From Marinobacter changyiensis (lineage in GTDB: Bacteria; Pseudomonadota; Gammaproteobacteria; Pseudomonadales; Oleiphilaceae): a stretch of 64,000 nt of DNA. The stretch is from NCBI RefSeq assembly GCF_009193265.1, contig NZ_VZZZ01000001.1, forward strand, positions 868,001-932,000. Direction: 5' to 3'. The notes under the pieces were generated by a model. That model was not told the DNA's origin, made no database searches, and saw only the letters and a list, made by a program, of their open reading frames with translations. Below are positions 26,944-35,974 of the stretch, piece after piece (position 1 is the stretch's first letter; every line of letters starts with the position of its first letter). A program made the translations under genes and the position numbers.

Positions 26944-28215
26944 ATGACAAACCAGGAATTGAACGAACTGAAAAACCGCTTTGTGGCCAACGGTGCCGCG
27001 ACGCCGACCACGCAGTTTGCTGAGTACGCCGAAAATGCCGAGCTGTGGGATGCCGATGGCAACCGTTGGATTGACTTTGCGGGCGGCATTGGCGTGCTTA
27101 ACTTAGGGCATCGCCATCCGAAGATCGTCGCTGCCGTGGAAGCTCAGCTCAAGAAAGTGATGCACACCAGCGCAGCGGTCATCTCCTACGCGCCCTACGT
27201 GCAGCTGTGCCAAAAACTCTGTGAATTGACCCCGGTACGTGGGCCCGAGCGCAAGGCGATGCTGGTGAATACCGGCGCCGAAGCGCTGGAAAACGCCGTG
27301 AAGATTGCCCGCGCAGCGACGGGACGAACCGGCATTATCACTTTCGATGGCGCCTTTCACGGCCGCACCATGATGACGCTGGCCATGACCGGTAAAGTAC
27401 TGCCCTACAAGAACGACTTCGGCCCCATGCCGGGTGACGTGTTCCGTGCGCCATTCCCCAACCCGCTGCACGGTATCAGCGAAGAGGCGTCGCTTAATGC
27501 CATTCGCACGCTGTTCAAGACCGACATTGCCCCACACCGCACCGCCGCCATTGTGATTGAGCCGGTTCAGGGCGAAGGCGGTTTTTACATTGCCTCACCA
27601 GGCTACCTGAAAGCGCTGCGTGTGCTGTGTGACGAGCACGGCATCTTACTGATTGCCGACGAAGTACAGTCGGGCTTTGCACGTACAGGCAAGCTGTTTG
27701 CCCTTGAGCATAGCGGCATCGAGGCGGATCTTCTAACCACCGCCAAGAGCCTGGCCAACGGCATGCCGCTGTCTGCGGTGGTAGGGACGGCCAAGCTGAT
27801 GGACGCCTCTGGTCCCAACTCCCTGGGTGGCACCTACAGCGGCAACCCGCTTTCTTGCGCGGCGGCGCTGGCGGTGATTGAAGTCATCGAGGAAGAAAAT
27901 ATCCTGGCGCGCAGCGAACAGATGGGCAGGATGCTGGCCGAGCGTTTCACGGTTTGGGAAGACCGCTTCCCCGCTGTGGCTCACGGCCGCCAGCTAGGCG
28001 CCATGGCCGCCTTTGAACTGCTCGATAGCGAAGGTCAGCCCGACACCGGCCTTACCCAGAAGCTCTGCGCCAGCGCGCGTGAGAAAGGCTTGATCCTGCT
28101 CTCCTGCGGCTTCTACGGCAACAGCATTCGGATTCTGGTACCGCTGACGGTCTCATCCGCCGTGCTGGAAGAGGGCTTGAGCATTATCGAGGCGTCCCTG
28201 GAAGCCCTCAGTTAA
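26944..28215 (+). CDS. gabT: 4-aminobutyrate aminotransferase
   Basis: 423-residue class III PLP aminotransferase converting GABA and 2-oxoglutarate to succinic semialdehyde and glutamate. NTGAEALENAVKIARAATGR (~101-120), FDGAFHGRTMMTLAMTGK, IADEVQSGFARTGK and the PLP lysine in TTAKSLANGMPLSAVVG (~268) are all typical of GabT. It follows gabD in the same operon, giving the complete GABA-to-succinate pair. The region after the stop has no strong terminator before the convergent activator gene. Confidence 0.94.
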   Translation: MTNQELNELKNRFVANGAATPTTQFAEYAENAELWDADGNRWIDFAGGIGVLNLGHRHPKIVAAVEAQLKKVMHTSAAVISYAPYVQLCQKLCELTPVRGPERKAMLVNTGAEALENAVKIARAATGRTGIITFDGAFHGRTMMTLAMTGKVLPYKNDFGPMPGDVFRAPFPNPLHGISEEASLNAIRTLFKTDIAPHRTAAIVIEPVQGEGGFYIASPGYLKALRVLCDEHGILLIADEVQSGFARTGKLFALEHSGIEADLLTTAKSLANGMPLSAVVGTAKLMDASGPNSLGGTYSGNPLSCAAALAVIEVIEEENILARSEQMGRMLAERFTVWEDRFPAVAHGRQLGAMAAFELLDSEGQPDTGLTQKLCASAREKGLILLSCGFYGNSIRILVPLTVSSAVLEEGLSIIEASLEALS

Positions 28216-28256
28216 TTCTCGACTGCAACTGTTGGTTGTTATGACAAACTGAAAAT

Positions 28257-29675
28257 TTATTTGACGACTTTGATGCCGTAGCGCTGCAGCCTACGGACCA
28301 CGCTGGATTGGCTGATGCCGAGTCGCTCGGCGATGGCATAGGTGCTCGGCAGCGTTCTGCTGAGTTGCTCCAGGGTTTCACGCTCCAGCCGAGCGAGATA
28401 CTGCTTGAGTGTTTCGTGGGTTTCTAATGGGGCGGTCCCGGGTAAGGTGGAGGCGCTCGGGAAGCTTGCCGGTTGCTGCTCCGCTTGCGAATGGAATGCA
28501 GGCACTTCAATTTGATCAGTGGGGCTTGAAAGCCAGGCCCTTTCTAACCAGTTTTCAAGTTCGCGTACGTTGCCCGGCCACTCACTGCCCATCAACGTCG
28601 ACCAAACGCGGGTGTCGAGAATTTTTTGACGCCCATAGCGCTGATTAAGTCGTTTCAGGCAGGCTTCGACAAGATCCGGAATATCTTCGCGGCGGTCGCG
28701 TAGCGGCGGCAAGGTGATAGGAATAACGTTGAGGCGATAGTAAAGATCCAGGCGAAAGAGGCCAGCCTCTACCTGTTTGCCCAGATTTTGATTGGTCGCC
28801 ACCACCAAACGAAAATCGACTCGACGTGGGCGCGTATCGCCCAAACGGGTCAAACTGCCATCCTGAATGACTTTGAGCAGTTTAGTCTGCATAAGCAGTG
28901 GCAGCTCGCCGATCTCATCGAGGAATAGCGTGCCGCCTTCGGCTTGTTCTAATAGCCCTGCTTTGCCATGCCTCGCCGCGCCACTGAAGGCGCCTGGCTG
29001 ATAGCCGAACATCTCGGACTCGAACAGGTTGTCGGGAATCGTTGCGCAATTGACTTCAATAAATGGGCCATCACAACGCTGACTCCAGCGGTGAAGCTGT
29101 TTGGCAAAGGCAGTCTTGCCAACACCGGATTCACCGAGCATCAGCACATTGGCATCCGAGGGCGCGACCCGCTTAAGCAGTAGCGCAATTTCACGCATGA
29201 CGTGACTTCTCACCTTCAGGTTGTCGAGTGCGTCGTCCAGCGCCTGTTCTTCCGCATCGGGGGCTGCCTGGCTGCGCTTCAAATGTTCGCTGAAGCGTTT
29301 CTGCAACAGGGCGTATTCGTCTTGTAGTAGCTGCAGGTCGGTTAAATCCCGCGAGCGGCTGATAACGCGCTCCAGCTTACCATTCACGAACACAGGGTAA
29401 GCCTCGGCGATGACGCGGCGGCCAGTCCCGGTCACCTGCATAAGTTGAGCGGGCCTTCGTGTGCGTATCACTTCCATGCTAATAGACGGCTTGAGCACGC
29501 CCGTGGCTTGCAACTGTTGAACGCTGCTGGAAAGCAGCTCTTCCCGGGATACCCCGTAGACCGCTTCGGCCCCGGGGCTAATATCCAATACCCGCCCATC
29601 GCCACTGACAATAAAGAAGTGATCGTTGGCTGTCTCCACAATCGTCTGCAGTACGCATCTGTCGATTTCAGTCAT
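28257..29675 (-). CDS. PAS-domain sigma54-dependent transcriptional activator
   Basis: 472 residues: PAS sensor domain at ~10-115 ([26 protein letters not shown]), short coiled-coil linker, AAA+ domain at ~150-390 with Walker [24 protein letters not shown] (GAFTGA loop with Ser for Thr, still compatible with sigma54 contact), Walker [15 protein letters not shown] and [11 protein letters not shown], and a C-terminal Fis-type HTH ([23 protein letters not shown]). ATG 29675 is chosen because an upstream ATG at 29720 lies inside the large palindrome. It is divergent from the gbuA operon, which has a -24/-12 promoter, and most likely activates it. Confidence 0.9.
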   Translation of the reverse strand: MTEIDRCVLQTIVETANDHFFIVSGDGRVLDISPGAEAVYGVSREELLSSSVQQLQATGVLKPSISMEVIRTRRPAQLMQVTGTGRRVIAEAYPVFVNGKLERVISRSRDLTDLQLLQDEYALLQKRFSEHLKRSQAAPDAEEQALDDALDNLKVRSHVMREIALLLKRVAPSDANVLMLGESGVGKTAFAKQLHRWSQRCDGPFIEVNCATIPDNLFESEMFGYQPGAFSGAARHGKAGLLEQAEGGTLFLDEIGELPLLMQTKLLKVIQDGSLTRLGDTRPRRVDFRLVVATNQNLGKQVEAGLFRLDLYYRLNVIPITLPPLRDRREDIPDLVEACLKRLNQRYGRQKILDTRVWSTLMGSEWPGNVRELENWLERAWLSSPTDQIEVPAFHSQAEQQPASFPSASTLPGTAPLETHETLKQYLARLERETLEQLSRTLPSTYAIAERLGISQSSVVRRLQRYGIKVVK

Positions 29676-29695
29676 GGCAACATGCTCTTTAAGTG

Positions 29696-29728
29696 ATTCA
29701 ATTATGCATCGCCGATGCATAATTGAAT
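29696..29728. promoter_or_regulatory. 33-bp palindrome, likely activator operator 1
   Basis: Two perfect 16-base arms (ATTCAATTATGCATCG and its complement) around a single C. Each arm contains ATGCATC. It lies 21 bases before the activator gene start and ~75 bases upstream of the -24 element of the divergent operon, where it could serve both autoregulation and enhancer binding. Confidence 0.7.
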
Positions 29729-29741
29729 TGATGGGCTGCTC

Positions 29742-29765
29742 ATTTGATGCATTTTTGCATCAAAT
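29742..29765. promoter_or_regulatory. 24-bp palindrome, likely activator operator 2
   Basis: ATTTGATGCA and TGCATCAAAT flank TTTT in perfect symmetry. It reuses the GATGCA/TGCATC half-site of the 29696-29728 palindrome in the opposite arrangement. The centres of the two sites are about 41-42 bases apart, near four helical turns. Confidence 0.65.
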
Positions 29766-29801
29766 ACTGGGTAAATCTACCTATTGGCGGTAGTGGCGAC
29801 C

Positions 29802-29817
29802 TGGCATGGCCTGTGCA
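29802..29817 (+). promoter_or_regulatory. sigma54 (-24/-12) promoter of the gbuA operon
   Basis: TGGCATGGCCTGTGCA has the invariant GG and GC dinucleotides separated by 10 bases, matching TGGCAC-N5-TTGCA except at two positions. It is 71 bases ahead of the gbuA start and downstream of two palindromes next to a sigma54 activator gene. Confidence 0.75.
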
Positions 29818-29888
29818 CTGAAGAATTTCAGGAAATGTGTAAGAGCGCTTGCAGAGCGACTTAATAATTTCAAACCAAGGCCAAGGAG

Positions 29889-30845
29889 ATGTATATGTCA
29901 GAATTCAATCAGCCGCTGGGCGGTAACAGCATGCCGCGCTTTGCTGGCCCCGCCACCATGATGCGGCTGCCAACCCAAGAGAATGCCGCCCGGTTAGATG
30001 CCGCTTTTATTGGCATCCCCATGGATATTGGCACCTCTAATCGACCTGGTACCCGTCTTGGGCCGCGCCAGATCCGTGATGAGTCGCGCATGCTACGCCC
30101 CTATAACATGGCGACCCGCGCAGCGCCCTTTGAAAGCCTGCAAGTAGCCGACATCGGTGACGTGCCGATCAATACCTTCAATCTGCTGAAAAGTGTCGAC
30201 ATCATCACCGCGTTTTACGATGACGTACTCCAACACAACTGCATTCCGCTCACCCTCGGTGGCGAACACACCGTGACACTGCCGATTCTGCGGGCGATGG
30301 CTAAAAAGCATGGCCCGGTAGGGTTGATTCATATCGACGCCCACGCCGATGTGAACGAGCATATGTTCGGTGAACGAATTGCTCATGGCACGCCTTTCCG
30401 CCGCGCACAGGAAGAAGGCTTATTGGCCCAGGGGAAGGTGGTACAAATTGGCCTGCGCGGCACCGGCTACGCTCCTGAGGATTTCGATTGGTGTCGCGAG
30501 CAGGGTTTTCGCGTGGTAACCGCAGAGGAATGCTGGTACCGCTCGCTGGCACCACTCATGCAACAAGTACGCGAGCAGATGGGCGACATCCCGGTATACA
30601 TCAGCTTCGATATTGATGGCTTGGACCCCTCGGTTGCTCCCGGTACTGGCACAGTGGAAATGGGGGGACTGACTTCCACACAAGGATTGGAAATTGTTCG
30701 TGGTGCTGCAGGCCTGAACATCGTGGGGGGCGATCTGGTGGAAGTATCACCACCCTATGACCCCAGCGGCAACACCGCGCTTATGGGCGCCACGCTGCTT
30801 TATGAAATGCTTTGTGTACTGCCGGGCGTGAAACGCGGTGATTAA
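29889..30845 (+). CDS. gbuA: guanidinobutyrase (ureohydrolase)
   Basis: 318-residue Mn-dependent ureohydrolase that splits 4-guanidinobutyrate to GABA and urea. Metal motifs GGEHT (~122), HIDAHADVNEH (~148-158) and SFDIDGLDPSVAPGTGT (~238-254) are complete. The N terminus NQPLGGNSMPRFAGPATMMRLP and TSNRPGTRLGPRQIR are much closer to Pseudomonas guanidinobutyrase than to agmatinase as I recall them. It is the first gene behind the sigma54 promoter, and GABA formed here feeds gabT/gabD upstream. Agmatinase or guanidinopropionase activity is the alternative. Confidence 0.88.
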   Translation: MYMSEFNQPLGGNSMPRFAGPATMMRLPTQENAARLDAAFIGIPMDIGTSNRPGTRLGPRQIRDESRMLRPYNMATRAAPFESLQVADIGDVPINTFNLLKSVDIITAFYDDVLQHNCIPLTLGGEHTVTLPILRAMAKKHGPVGLIHIDAHADVNEHMFGERIAHGTPFRRAQEEGLLAQGKVVQIGLRGTGYAPEDFDWCREQGFRVVTAEECWYRSLAPLMQQVREQMGDIPVYISFDIDGLDPSVAPGTGTVEMGGLTSTQGLEIVRGAAGLNIVGGDLVEVSPPYDPSGNTALMGATLLYEMLCVLPGVKRGD

Positions 30846-30895
30846 GATTACCGGCCAGGCCGATAGCACAACAATAATTCAATCTGAGGTGCTTT

Positions 30896-32281
30896 ATGAC
30901 ATCCTCCCTCGATACATCTGACAACATAGCGCTCGAGGGCGCCCCCCTATCCCAGCACGGACTGATCAAGTTCCTCTTGCCATCAATAATCGGCGTATTG
31001 CTGTTCCTGGTGCCCTTCTCGATGGGGGGTACCATTAACATCGGCATGGGATTCGCCGCCGATGGGCTCAAGGCGCTGCTGGGGGATACCCTGCCGGCTA
31101 TCGCTACGGTAGTACTATGCCTGTCCATAGTACTGACCCTGGTGGTCAAGTTCACCCATCCAGGCTGGGCGCAGGAAAGCATGCTCAAGGACCTGTTCGA
31201 CGTGGCGCCGTTGTGGGTCGCAATGCGGGCCCTTGGCGCGCTCTTCGCCTTGATGACCTACTTTCAGGTCGGCCCCGAGTTCGTTACCGCCGCCTTCACT
31301 GGTGGCGTGATGCTCAACGACCTGGCACCGGTTCTGCTCACGTTCTTCTTTTTTGCCGCCATCCTGCTGCCGTTTTTGGTCGACTTCGGGTTCATGGAGT
31401 TCATCGGTAGCCTGCTACGCATCCCCTTCCGGTGGATCTTCGGGCTGCCGGGCCGCAGTGCCATCGATGCCACGGCCTCCTGGATGGGGTCGGGTACCGT
31501 GGGGGTGCTGATCACCACCCAGCAGTACGAGAAGGGCTTCTACAACTGCCGTGAGGCGGCGGCCATCGCCACCAACTTCTCCATCGTCTCCATTGCTTTC
31601 GCGATTCTGGTCACTACTTTTATCGGCATCAACCACCTCTTTGTGCCCTTCTACCTGACGGTGGTGGTCGCCGGTTTGGCAGCTGCGGTGATCGTGCCAC
31701 GGTTGCCACCGCTATCGCTCAAACCGAACACCTACTACGAGCCGGTGGGCTGCCGCCTGCAAGAGGAGCGCACCGGCAACCAGAGCCTGCTGCGCTACAG
31801 TCTGGAAATGGCCGTGGCCCGCGCGGAGACGGCCCCCGGTCCGCGGAAACTGTTGCGCATCGCCCTGTTCAACGTTGCCGATATCTTCTTCGGCCTGCTG
31901 CCGCTGGTCATCGCCATCGGCACCGTGGCGCTGATCCTGGCCGAGTTCACGCCGCTGTTCACCTGGTTGTCGATGCCCATGGTGCCGGTACTGGAGTGGA
32001 TGGGCCTGCCGGAAGCCAAAGCTGCGGCCCCCGCCATGCTGGTGGGCTTCGCCGACATGTTCCTGCCAGCGGTACTGGGCAGCAACATCGAGAGCGAGCT
32101 GACGCGTTTCGTAATTGCCTGCCTGTCGCTGACCCAGCTGGTCTACATGTCGGAAATCGGCGCTCTTCTGCTGAAGTCCAAGATCCCGCTGAAGCTGTGG
32201 GAGCTGCTGGCGATCTTCCTGATCCGCACCGCCATCACCCTGCCGATCATCGTAGTCATGGCCCACTGGCTGGTGGGATGA
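30896..32281 (+). CDS. YjiH-family membrane protein with nucleoside-recognition (Gate) domain
   Basis: 461-residue polytopic protein with about 11 hydrophobic segments. LIKFLLPSIIGVLLFLVPFSMGG at the start and the DFGFMEFIGSLLRIPFRWIFGLPGRSAIDATASWMGSGTVGVLITTQQYEKGFY region, with a second SELTRFVIACLSLTQLVYMSEIG copy, match the YjiH family, whose Gate domains are found in nucleoside transporters and spore proteins. Function is not established. In an operon of guanidino-acid catabolism it could import 2-ketoarginine, guanidinobutyrate or a cation. It lies 50 bases after gbuA; the aruI-like start follows within 12 bases of its stop. Confidence 0.8.
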   Translation: MTSSLDTSDNIALEGAPLSQHGLIKFLLPSIIGVLLFLVPFSMGGTINIGMGFAADGLKALLGDTLPAIATVVLCLSIVLTLVVKFTHPGWAQESMLKDLFDVAPLWVAMRALGALFALMTYFQVGPEFVTAAFTGGVMLNDLAPVLLTFFFFAAILLPFLVDFGFMEFIGSLLRIPFRWIFGLPGRSAIDATASWMGSGTVGVLITTQQYEKGFYNCREAAAIATNFSIVSIAFAILVTTFIGINHLFVPFYLTVVVAGLAAAVIVPRLPPLSLKPNTYYEPVGCRLQEERTGNQSLLRYSLEMAVARAETAPGPRKLLRIALFNVADIFFGLLPLVIAIGTVALILAEFTPLFTWLSMPMVPVLEWMGLPEAKAAAPAMLVGFADMFLPAVLGSNIESELTRFVIACLSLTQLVYMSEIGALLLKSKIPLKLWELLAIFLIRTAITLPIIVVMAHWLVG

Positions 32282-32292
32282 GGGACCTCCAA

Positions 32293-33927
32293 ATGACCTG
32301 TGCAGAACTGCTCATTCGTCTGCTGCGGGACACCTACGGGGTGGATACCGTCTTCGGCATCCCCGGGGTGCACACCGTGGAGCTCTATCGTGGCCTGGAA
32401 GGGGGCGAGGCCGCTGGCATCCGCCACGTCAGCCCCCGCCACGAGCAGGGCGCCGGTTTCATGGCCGACGGCTATGCACGCGCCACCGGGCGCCCCGGGG
32501 TATGCTTTATCATCACCGGGCCCGGGATGACCAATATCGCCACGGCAATGGGTCAGGCACTCGCCGATTCCATTCCTATGCTGGTGATCTCGAGCGTCAA
32601 CCGCCGCGATACCCTGGGGCTGGGTCAGGGACGCCTGCATGAACTGCCCAGTCAGCAACAGCTGATCGCCGGGGTCTCGTGCTTCAGCCACACGCTGCTT
32701 GATCCCTGCCAACTGCCCGAAGTGCTGGCCCGGGCCTTCACGGTGTTTCGTAACGAGCGACCCGGGCCCGTGCATATTGAGATACCCATCGACCTGTTCG
32801 ATGCACCGGTTGCGATACCGAGCCAATGGCAACCGCCGATGCTGTATCGCCCGGCGCCGGACCCTCGAGGTCTCGCCGAGGCAGTCGACTGGCTCACGGC
32901 CGCCGAGCGCCCCCTGGTGCTGCTCGGCGGTGGCTGCGTAGGTGCCCCCGACGCGGCACGCCAGCTGGTCGAGCGCCTCGACGCGCCGACGGTGACCACG
33001 ATCAATGCCAAGGGGCTGCTGGGCCGCCACCACCCACTCGACCTGGGCGCCAACGCCGCCCTGCCGGCGCTACGCGAGCTGGCGGCGAATGCCGACGTGA
33101 TCCTGGCGGTGGGCACCGAACTCGGCGAGACGGATTACGACGTGGTGTTCGACGACGGCTTCGCCCTGACCGGCCGGTTGATCCGTATCGACCTGGATGC
33201 CCAGCAGCTCGTGCGCAACCAGCCACTGGCGCTTGGCCTGGTGGGCGACGCCGGCCGCAGCCTCGAGCTGCTGGTAGAGCGTCTGCCGCACCCGATGCAC
33301 AAGGGCGGCCGGGGGCGCACCGCGCTGGCCCTTGCCACGCTGGACCTGGTCAACGATCCGGCCTTCATGCCCTTTGTTCCCCTCTATGCAGTCCTTGAGA
33401 CAGCACTGCCGGAGGCTATCCTGGTCGGCGACTCGACGGCCCCGGTGTATGCCGGTAACCATTTGGTCTCGCAGCCAGCACCACGTCGCTACTTCAACGC
33501 TTCTACGGGCTACGGCACCCTGGGCTACGGCCTGCCGGCCGCCCTCGGCGCCCAGCTCGGCCAGCCGGCACTGCCGGTGGTCGCTCTGGTCGGCGACGGC
33601 GGCGTAATGTTCACCCTGTCGGAGCTTGCCACCGCCGTGGAAGAGCGCTTGCCGGTGGTCATTGTGCTGTGGCACAACGCAGGCTATGAAGAGATACGCC
33701 GCTTCATGGACGCCCACGGTGTCGAGCGCCTCGGCGTGGATCTCAAGGCCCCCGACTTCCTGACGCTCGCCCGCGGCTTTGGCTGCCCGGGTGCACGGGT
33801 GGAAAGCCCTGCAGAGCTTGCCAAGGCATTAGCCGACCGCGTATCAACCGAGCCGTTATTGATCGAAATCAACGCCGCGGCCTGGCAAAAAAATCTTATA
33901 CAACCAGGGTATAACAATGAAAGCTAA
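32293..33927 (+). CDS. aruI: ThDP-dependent 2-ketoarginine decarboxylase (AruI type)
   Basis: 544 residues with the acetolactate-synthase fold: N-terminal PYR domain with the catalytic glutamate in SPRHEQGAGFMADGYARATG (~50), a central domain, and the ThDP-binding GDGGVMFTLSELATAVEERLP...N motif (~434-462). AruI (5-guanidino-2-oxopentanoate decarboxylase) makes 4-guanidinobutyraldehyde. The assignment rests on fold plus neighbours gbuA and the aldehyde dehydrogenase; an acetolactate synthase would normally be followed by a small regulatory subunit, which is absent. ATG 32293 follows GATGAGGGA, overlapping the end of the YjiH gene. An upstream in-frame extension to 31996 is not supported. Confidence 0.85.
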   Translation: MTCAELLIRLLRDTYGVDTVFGIPGVHTVELYRGLEGGEAAGIRHVSPRHEQGAGFMADGYARATGRPGVCFIITGPGMTNIATAMGQALADSIPMLVISSVNRRDTLGLGQGRLHELPSQQQLIAGVSCFSHTLLDPCQLPEVLARAFTVFRNERPGPVHIEIPIDLFDAPVAIPSQWQPPMLYRPAPDPRGLAEAVDWLTAAERPLVLLGGGCVGAPDAARQLVERLDAPTVTTINAKGLLGRHHPLDLGANAALPALRELAANADVILAVGTELGETDYDVVFDDGFALTGRLIRIDLDAQQLVRNQPLALGLVGDAGRSLELLVERLPHPMHKGGRGRTALALATLDLVNDPAFMPFVPLYAVLETALPEAILVGDSTAPVYAGNHLVSQPAPRRYFNASTGYGTLGYGLPAALGAQLGQPALPVVALVGDGGVMFTLSELATAVEERLPVVIVLWHNAGYEEIRRFMDAHGVERLGVDLKAPDFLTLARGFGCPGARVESPAELAKALADRVSTEPLLIEINAAAWQKNLIQPGYNNES

Positions 33928-35227
33928 TCGTGTTTTAGGTCAGGATACGCTGTCAGCAGAAGACGTCGACCGCAGCCTTGGGCTGCCCGGAACGTTCGCC
34001 CTGTGGATAGGCGCTAATGTGGTCGTCACAACCATTCTAACCGGCATGTTTTTGGTGCCCGATTTGTCTTTTCAGCACGCTATGTTGTTGATCTTAGTAG
34101 GCTCAGCTGTGGGGATCATTCCACTGGTTTTGATCGGTGTCATGGGTCAGCAAACGGGTATGACCACGATGGTGCTAGCGCGAGGCACCTTCGGTAGAAA
34201 AGGCGCTAATTTTCCCGCCTGTATTAATTTGTTTGCATTGGTTGCCTGGAGTTGGATTCAAGCTTTATTAGCGGGGATGAGCCTTGATTATGCAGTTGAA
34301 AGCCTGACCGGTTACTCAAATGTAGCGTTATTCACCGTGGTATGTGAATCGGTGGTCGTACTCATCGCCCTGCGTGGTCACTTAGGCATTGAAAAAGTTG
34401 AGAAAATTGCTGCGTTACTGATGTTGGGGTTGTCGGCAGTGGTGCTTTTCGGGCTGAATCGCCACTACGATTTGCCCAGTATTACCGAATTGGAACCCGA
34501 AGGTGTTTTAGGCGGCGGTGTGGTTTTTGACATCGTCGTGGCGACCGCTTTTTCCTGGATACCTCTGGCCGCGGATTACAATCGCCACTGCCGCTCCCTA
34601 AAAGCCGCCATTGTCGGTACATGGGGTGGTTACGTGGTGGCGACGCTAGTCGCAATGGGGTTAGGTGCCACGGTCTCAGCTTTATCGATCACGGTCGGCA
34701 TGGAGCCTACCTATGACCCAACAGCCTTGCTCAGTGGTTTCGGTTTTGGCCTGCCTGCCGCATTGGTTATCTTCTTTTCGGTATTGACCACTAACGTTAT
34801 GTGCGTGTACAGCGCGACGCTTTCGTTTATGAGCGTAAAACCCACAGTACCATTCTGGAAACCAGCGCTGCTCATTGGGGTGGTATCAGTTATCGGCGCG
34901 CTAATCCCGGGTATCCTTGACCAGTTCCAAACCTTTTTATTGATTATTGGCAGCGTATTCATCCCTGCTTTCTCATTAATGATAGTGGATTACTATCTTT
35001 TGGATCGCAGCCGCTATACATCAGCGCAGCTAATGCGTAATGCCAGTTTGTTACCAGCGTTCAATTGGGTTGCAATAGGCAGCTATGCGATCGGCGCGCT
35101 TTTAGCCTATTACTGGAATTGGGTTGCACCACTGGAGTTTGGTGCGTCGCTACCTGTCTTCGTCATAACTGGCGCGCTTTATTTTGTGGTCAATAAAGTT
35201 GTCGTAGCGAAGCGAGTACCTGCATGA
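33917..35227 (+). CDS. NCS1-family permease (purine/cytosine permease type)
   Basis: 436-residue protein with 12 hydrophobic helices. RSLGLPGTFALWIGANVVVTTILTGMF at the N terminus and MTTMVLARGTFGRKGANFPACINLFALVAWSWIQALLAG (~80-118) are NCS1 landmarks, and FSWIPLAADYNRHCR (~210) fits helix 6. NCS1 members carry nucleobases, hydantoins, allantoin or thiamine precursors. Here it overlaps the aruI-like gene by 11 bases and the next gene by 4, so it is plainly part of the operon and probably imports a guanidino compound (inference). Its codons are richer in A/T than those of the aruI-like gene. Confidence 0.88.
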   Translation: MKANRVLGQDTLSAEDVDRSLGLPGTFALWIGANVVVTTILTGMFLVPDLSFQHAMLLILVGSAVGIIPLVLIGVMGQQTGMTTMVLARGTFGRKGANFPACINLFALVAWSWIQALLAGMSLDYAVESLTGYSNVALFTVVCESVVVLIALRGHLGIEKVEKIAALLMLGLSAVVLFGLNRHYDLPSITELEPEGVLGGGVVFDIVVATAFSWIPLAADYNRHCRSLKAAIVGTWGGYVVATLVAMGLGATVSALSITVGMEPTYDPTALLSGFGFGLPAALVIFFSVLTTNVMCVYSATLSFMSVKPTVPFWKPALLIGVVSVIGALIPGILDQFQTFLLIIGSVFIPAFSLMIVDYYLLDRSRYTSAQLMRNASLLPAFNWVAIGSYAIGALLAYYWNWVAPLEFGASLPVFVITGALYFVVNKVVVAKRVPA

Positions 35228-35961
35228 GTCTCAAACACATAGATCACGATAATAAGTGGTATCGTGTTGCTGCCAAAGCCGATGGCATCACGCTAATTGA
35301 CGAGCCCTGGATTAAGCCCTTTTATCGCTGCAATATTTGGCATGTACAAGGCAGTAAGCGTGGCATGGTGGTTGATTTTGGCCTGGGCGCAGTTCCACTG
35401 CGACAGCAGGTGGCACTGTTGAGCGAACGCGACTTGCTGGCCGTCGCCAGCCATACGCACTTTGACCATATCGGAGCTGCCCACGAATTCAACTGCTGCC
35501 ACGTGCATGTGGCCGAGGCTGACATTCTTACCTCACCTGACAACACGCGTACCCTGGCAGGCCAGTTTCTTAGCGACGACATGTTCGATGCCCTACCGCC
35601 GAAACCATACTCCCACGACCGCTATCGCATTACGGCACCTCAACTGGTGTGCCCCCTGGCAGACGGCGAAATACTGGATTTAGGTAATCGGCGGTGGGAG
35701 GTGATTCATACGCCAGGTCATTCCCCCGGTGGGATTGCCCTTTGGGAAGCGTCTACGCAAACGCTGATTTCAGGCGATCTCATTTATGATGGTCCCTTAA
35801 TTGAAGACACCTGGCACAGCGACCTGGCCGATTATGCCAGCAGTATGCGTCGGCTACGGGAACTCCCGATACGCACTGTGCACGGTGGCCATTTTCCTAG
35901 CTTCAGCGGTCAGCATTTGAAGCAACTTATCGATGACTGGTTTCGCCAACACGACCTTTAA
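35224..35961 (+). CDS. MBL-fold metallo-hydrolase
   Basis: 245-residue metallo-beta-lactamase-fold protein. The HTHFDHIG zinc motif is at 78-85, the third ligand region is HTPGHSPGG (~162-170), the bridging aspartate lies in SGDLIYDGP (~186-194) and the last histidine in HGGHFPS (~224-230). No signal peptide. The reaction is unknown; in this operon a role as a lactonase, thioesterase or amide hydrolase on a guanidino intermediate is possible but not shown. It overlaps the permease by 4 bases, and the following dehydrogenase starts 13 bases after its stop. Confidence 0.85.
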   Translation: MSLKHIDHDNKWYRVAAKADGITLIDEPWIKPFYRCNIWHVQGSKRGMVVDFGLGAVPLRQQVALLSERDLLAVASHTHFDHIGAAHEFNCCHVHVAEADILTSPDNTRTLAGQFLSDDMFDALPPKPYSHDRYRITAPQLVCPLADGEILDLGNRRWEVIHTPGHSPGGIALWEASTQTLISGDLIYDGPLIEDTWHSDLADYASSMRRLRELPIRTVHGGHFPSFSGQHLKQLIDDWFRQHDL

Positions 35962-35974
35962 AGGAGCCACAATA

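Noticed and set aside
31996..32292. Long in-frame upstream extension of the decarboxylase gene
   Set aside because: It runs through the YjiH coding sequence in another frame, has arginine-rich shadow composition, and the ATG at 32293 has a good ribosome site and starts the conserved fold.
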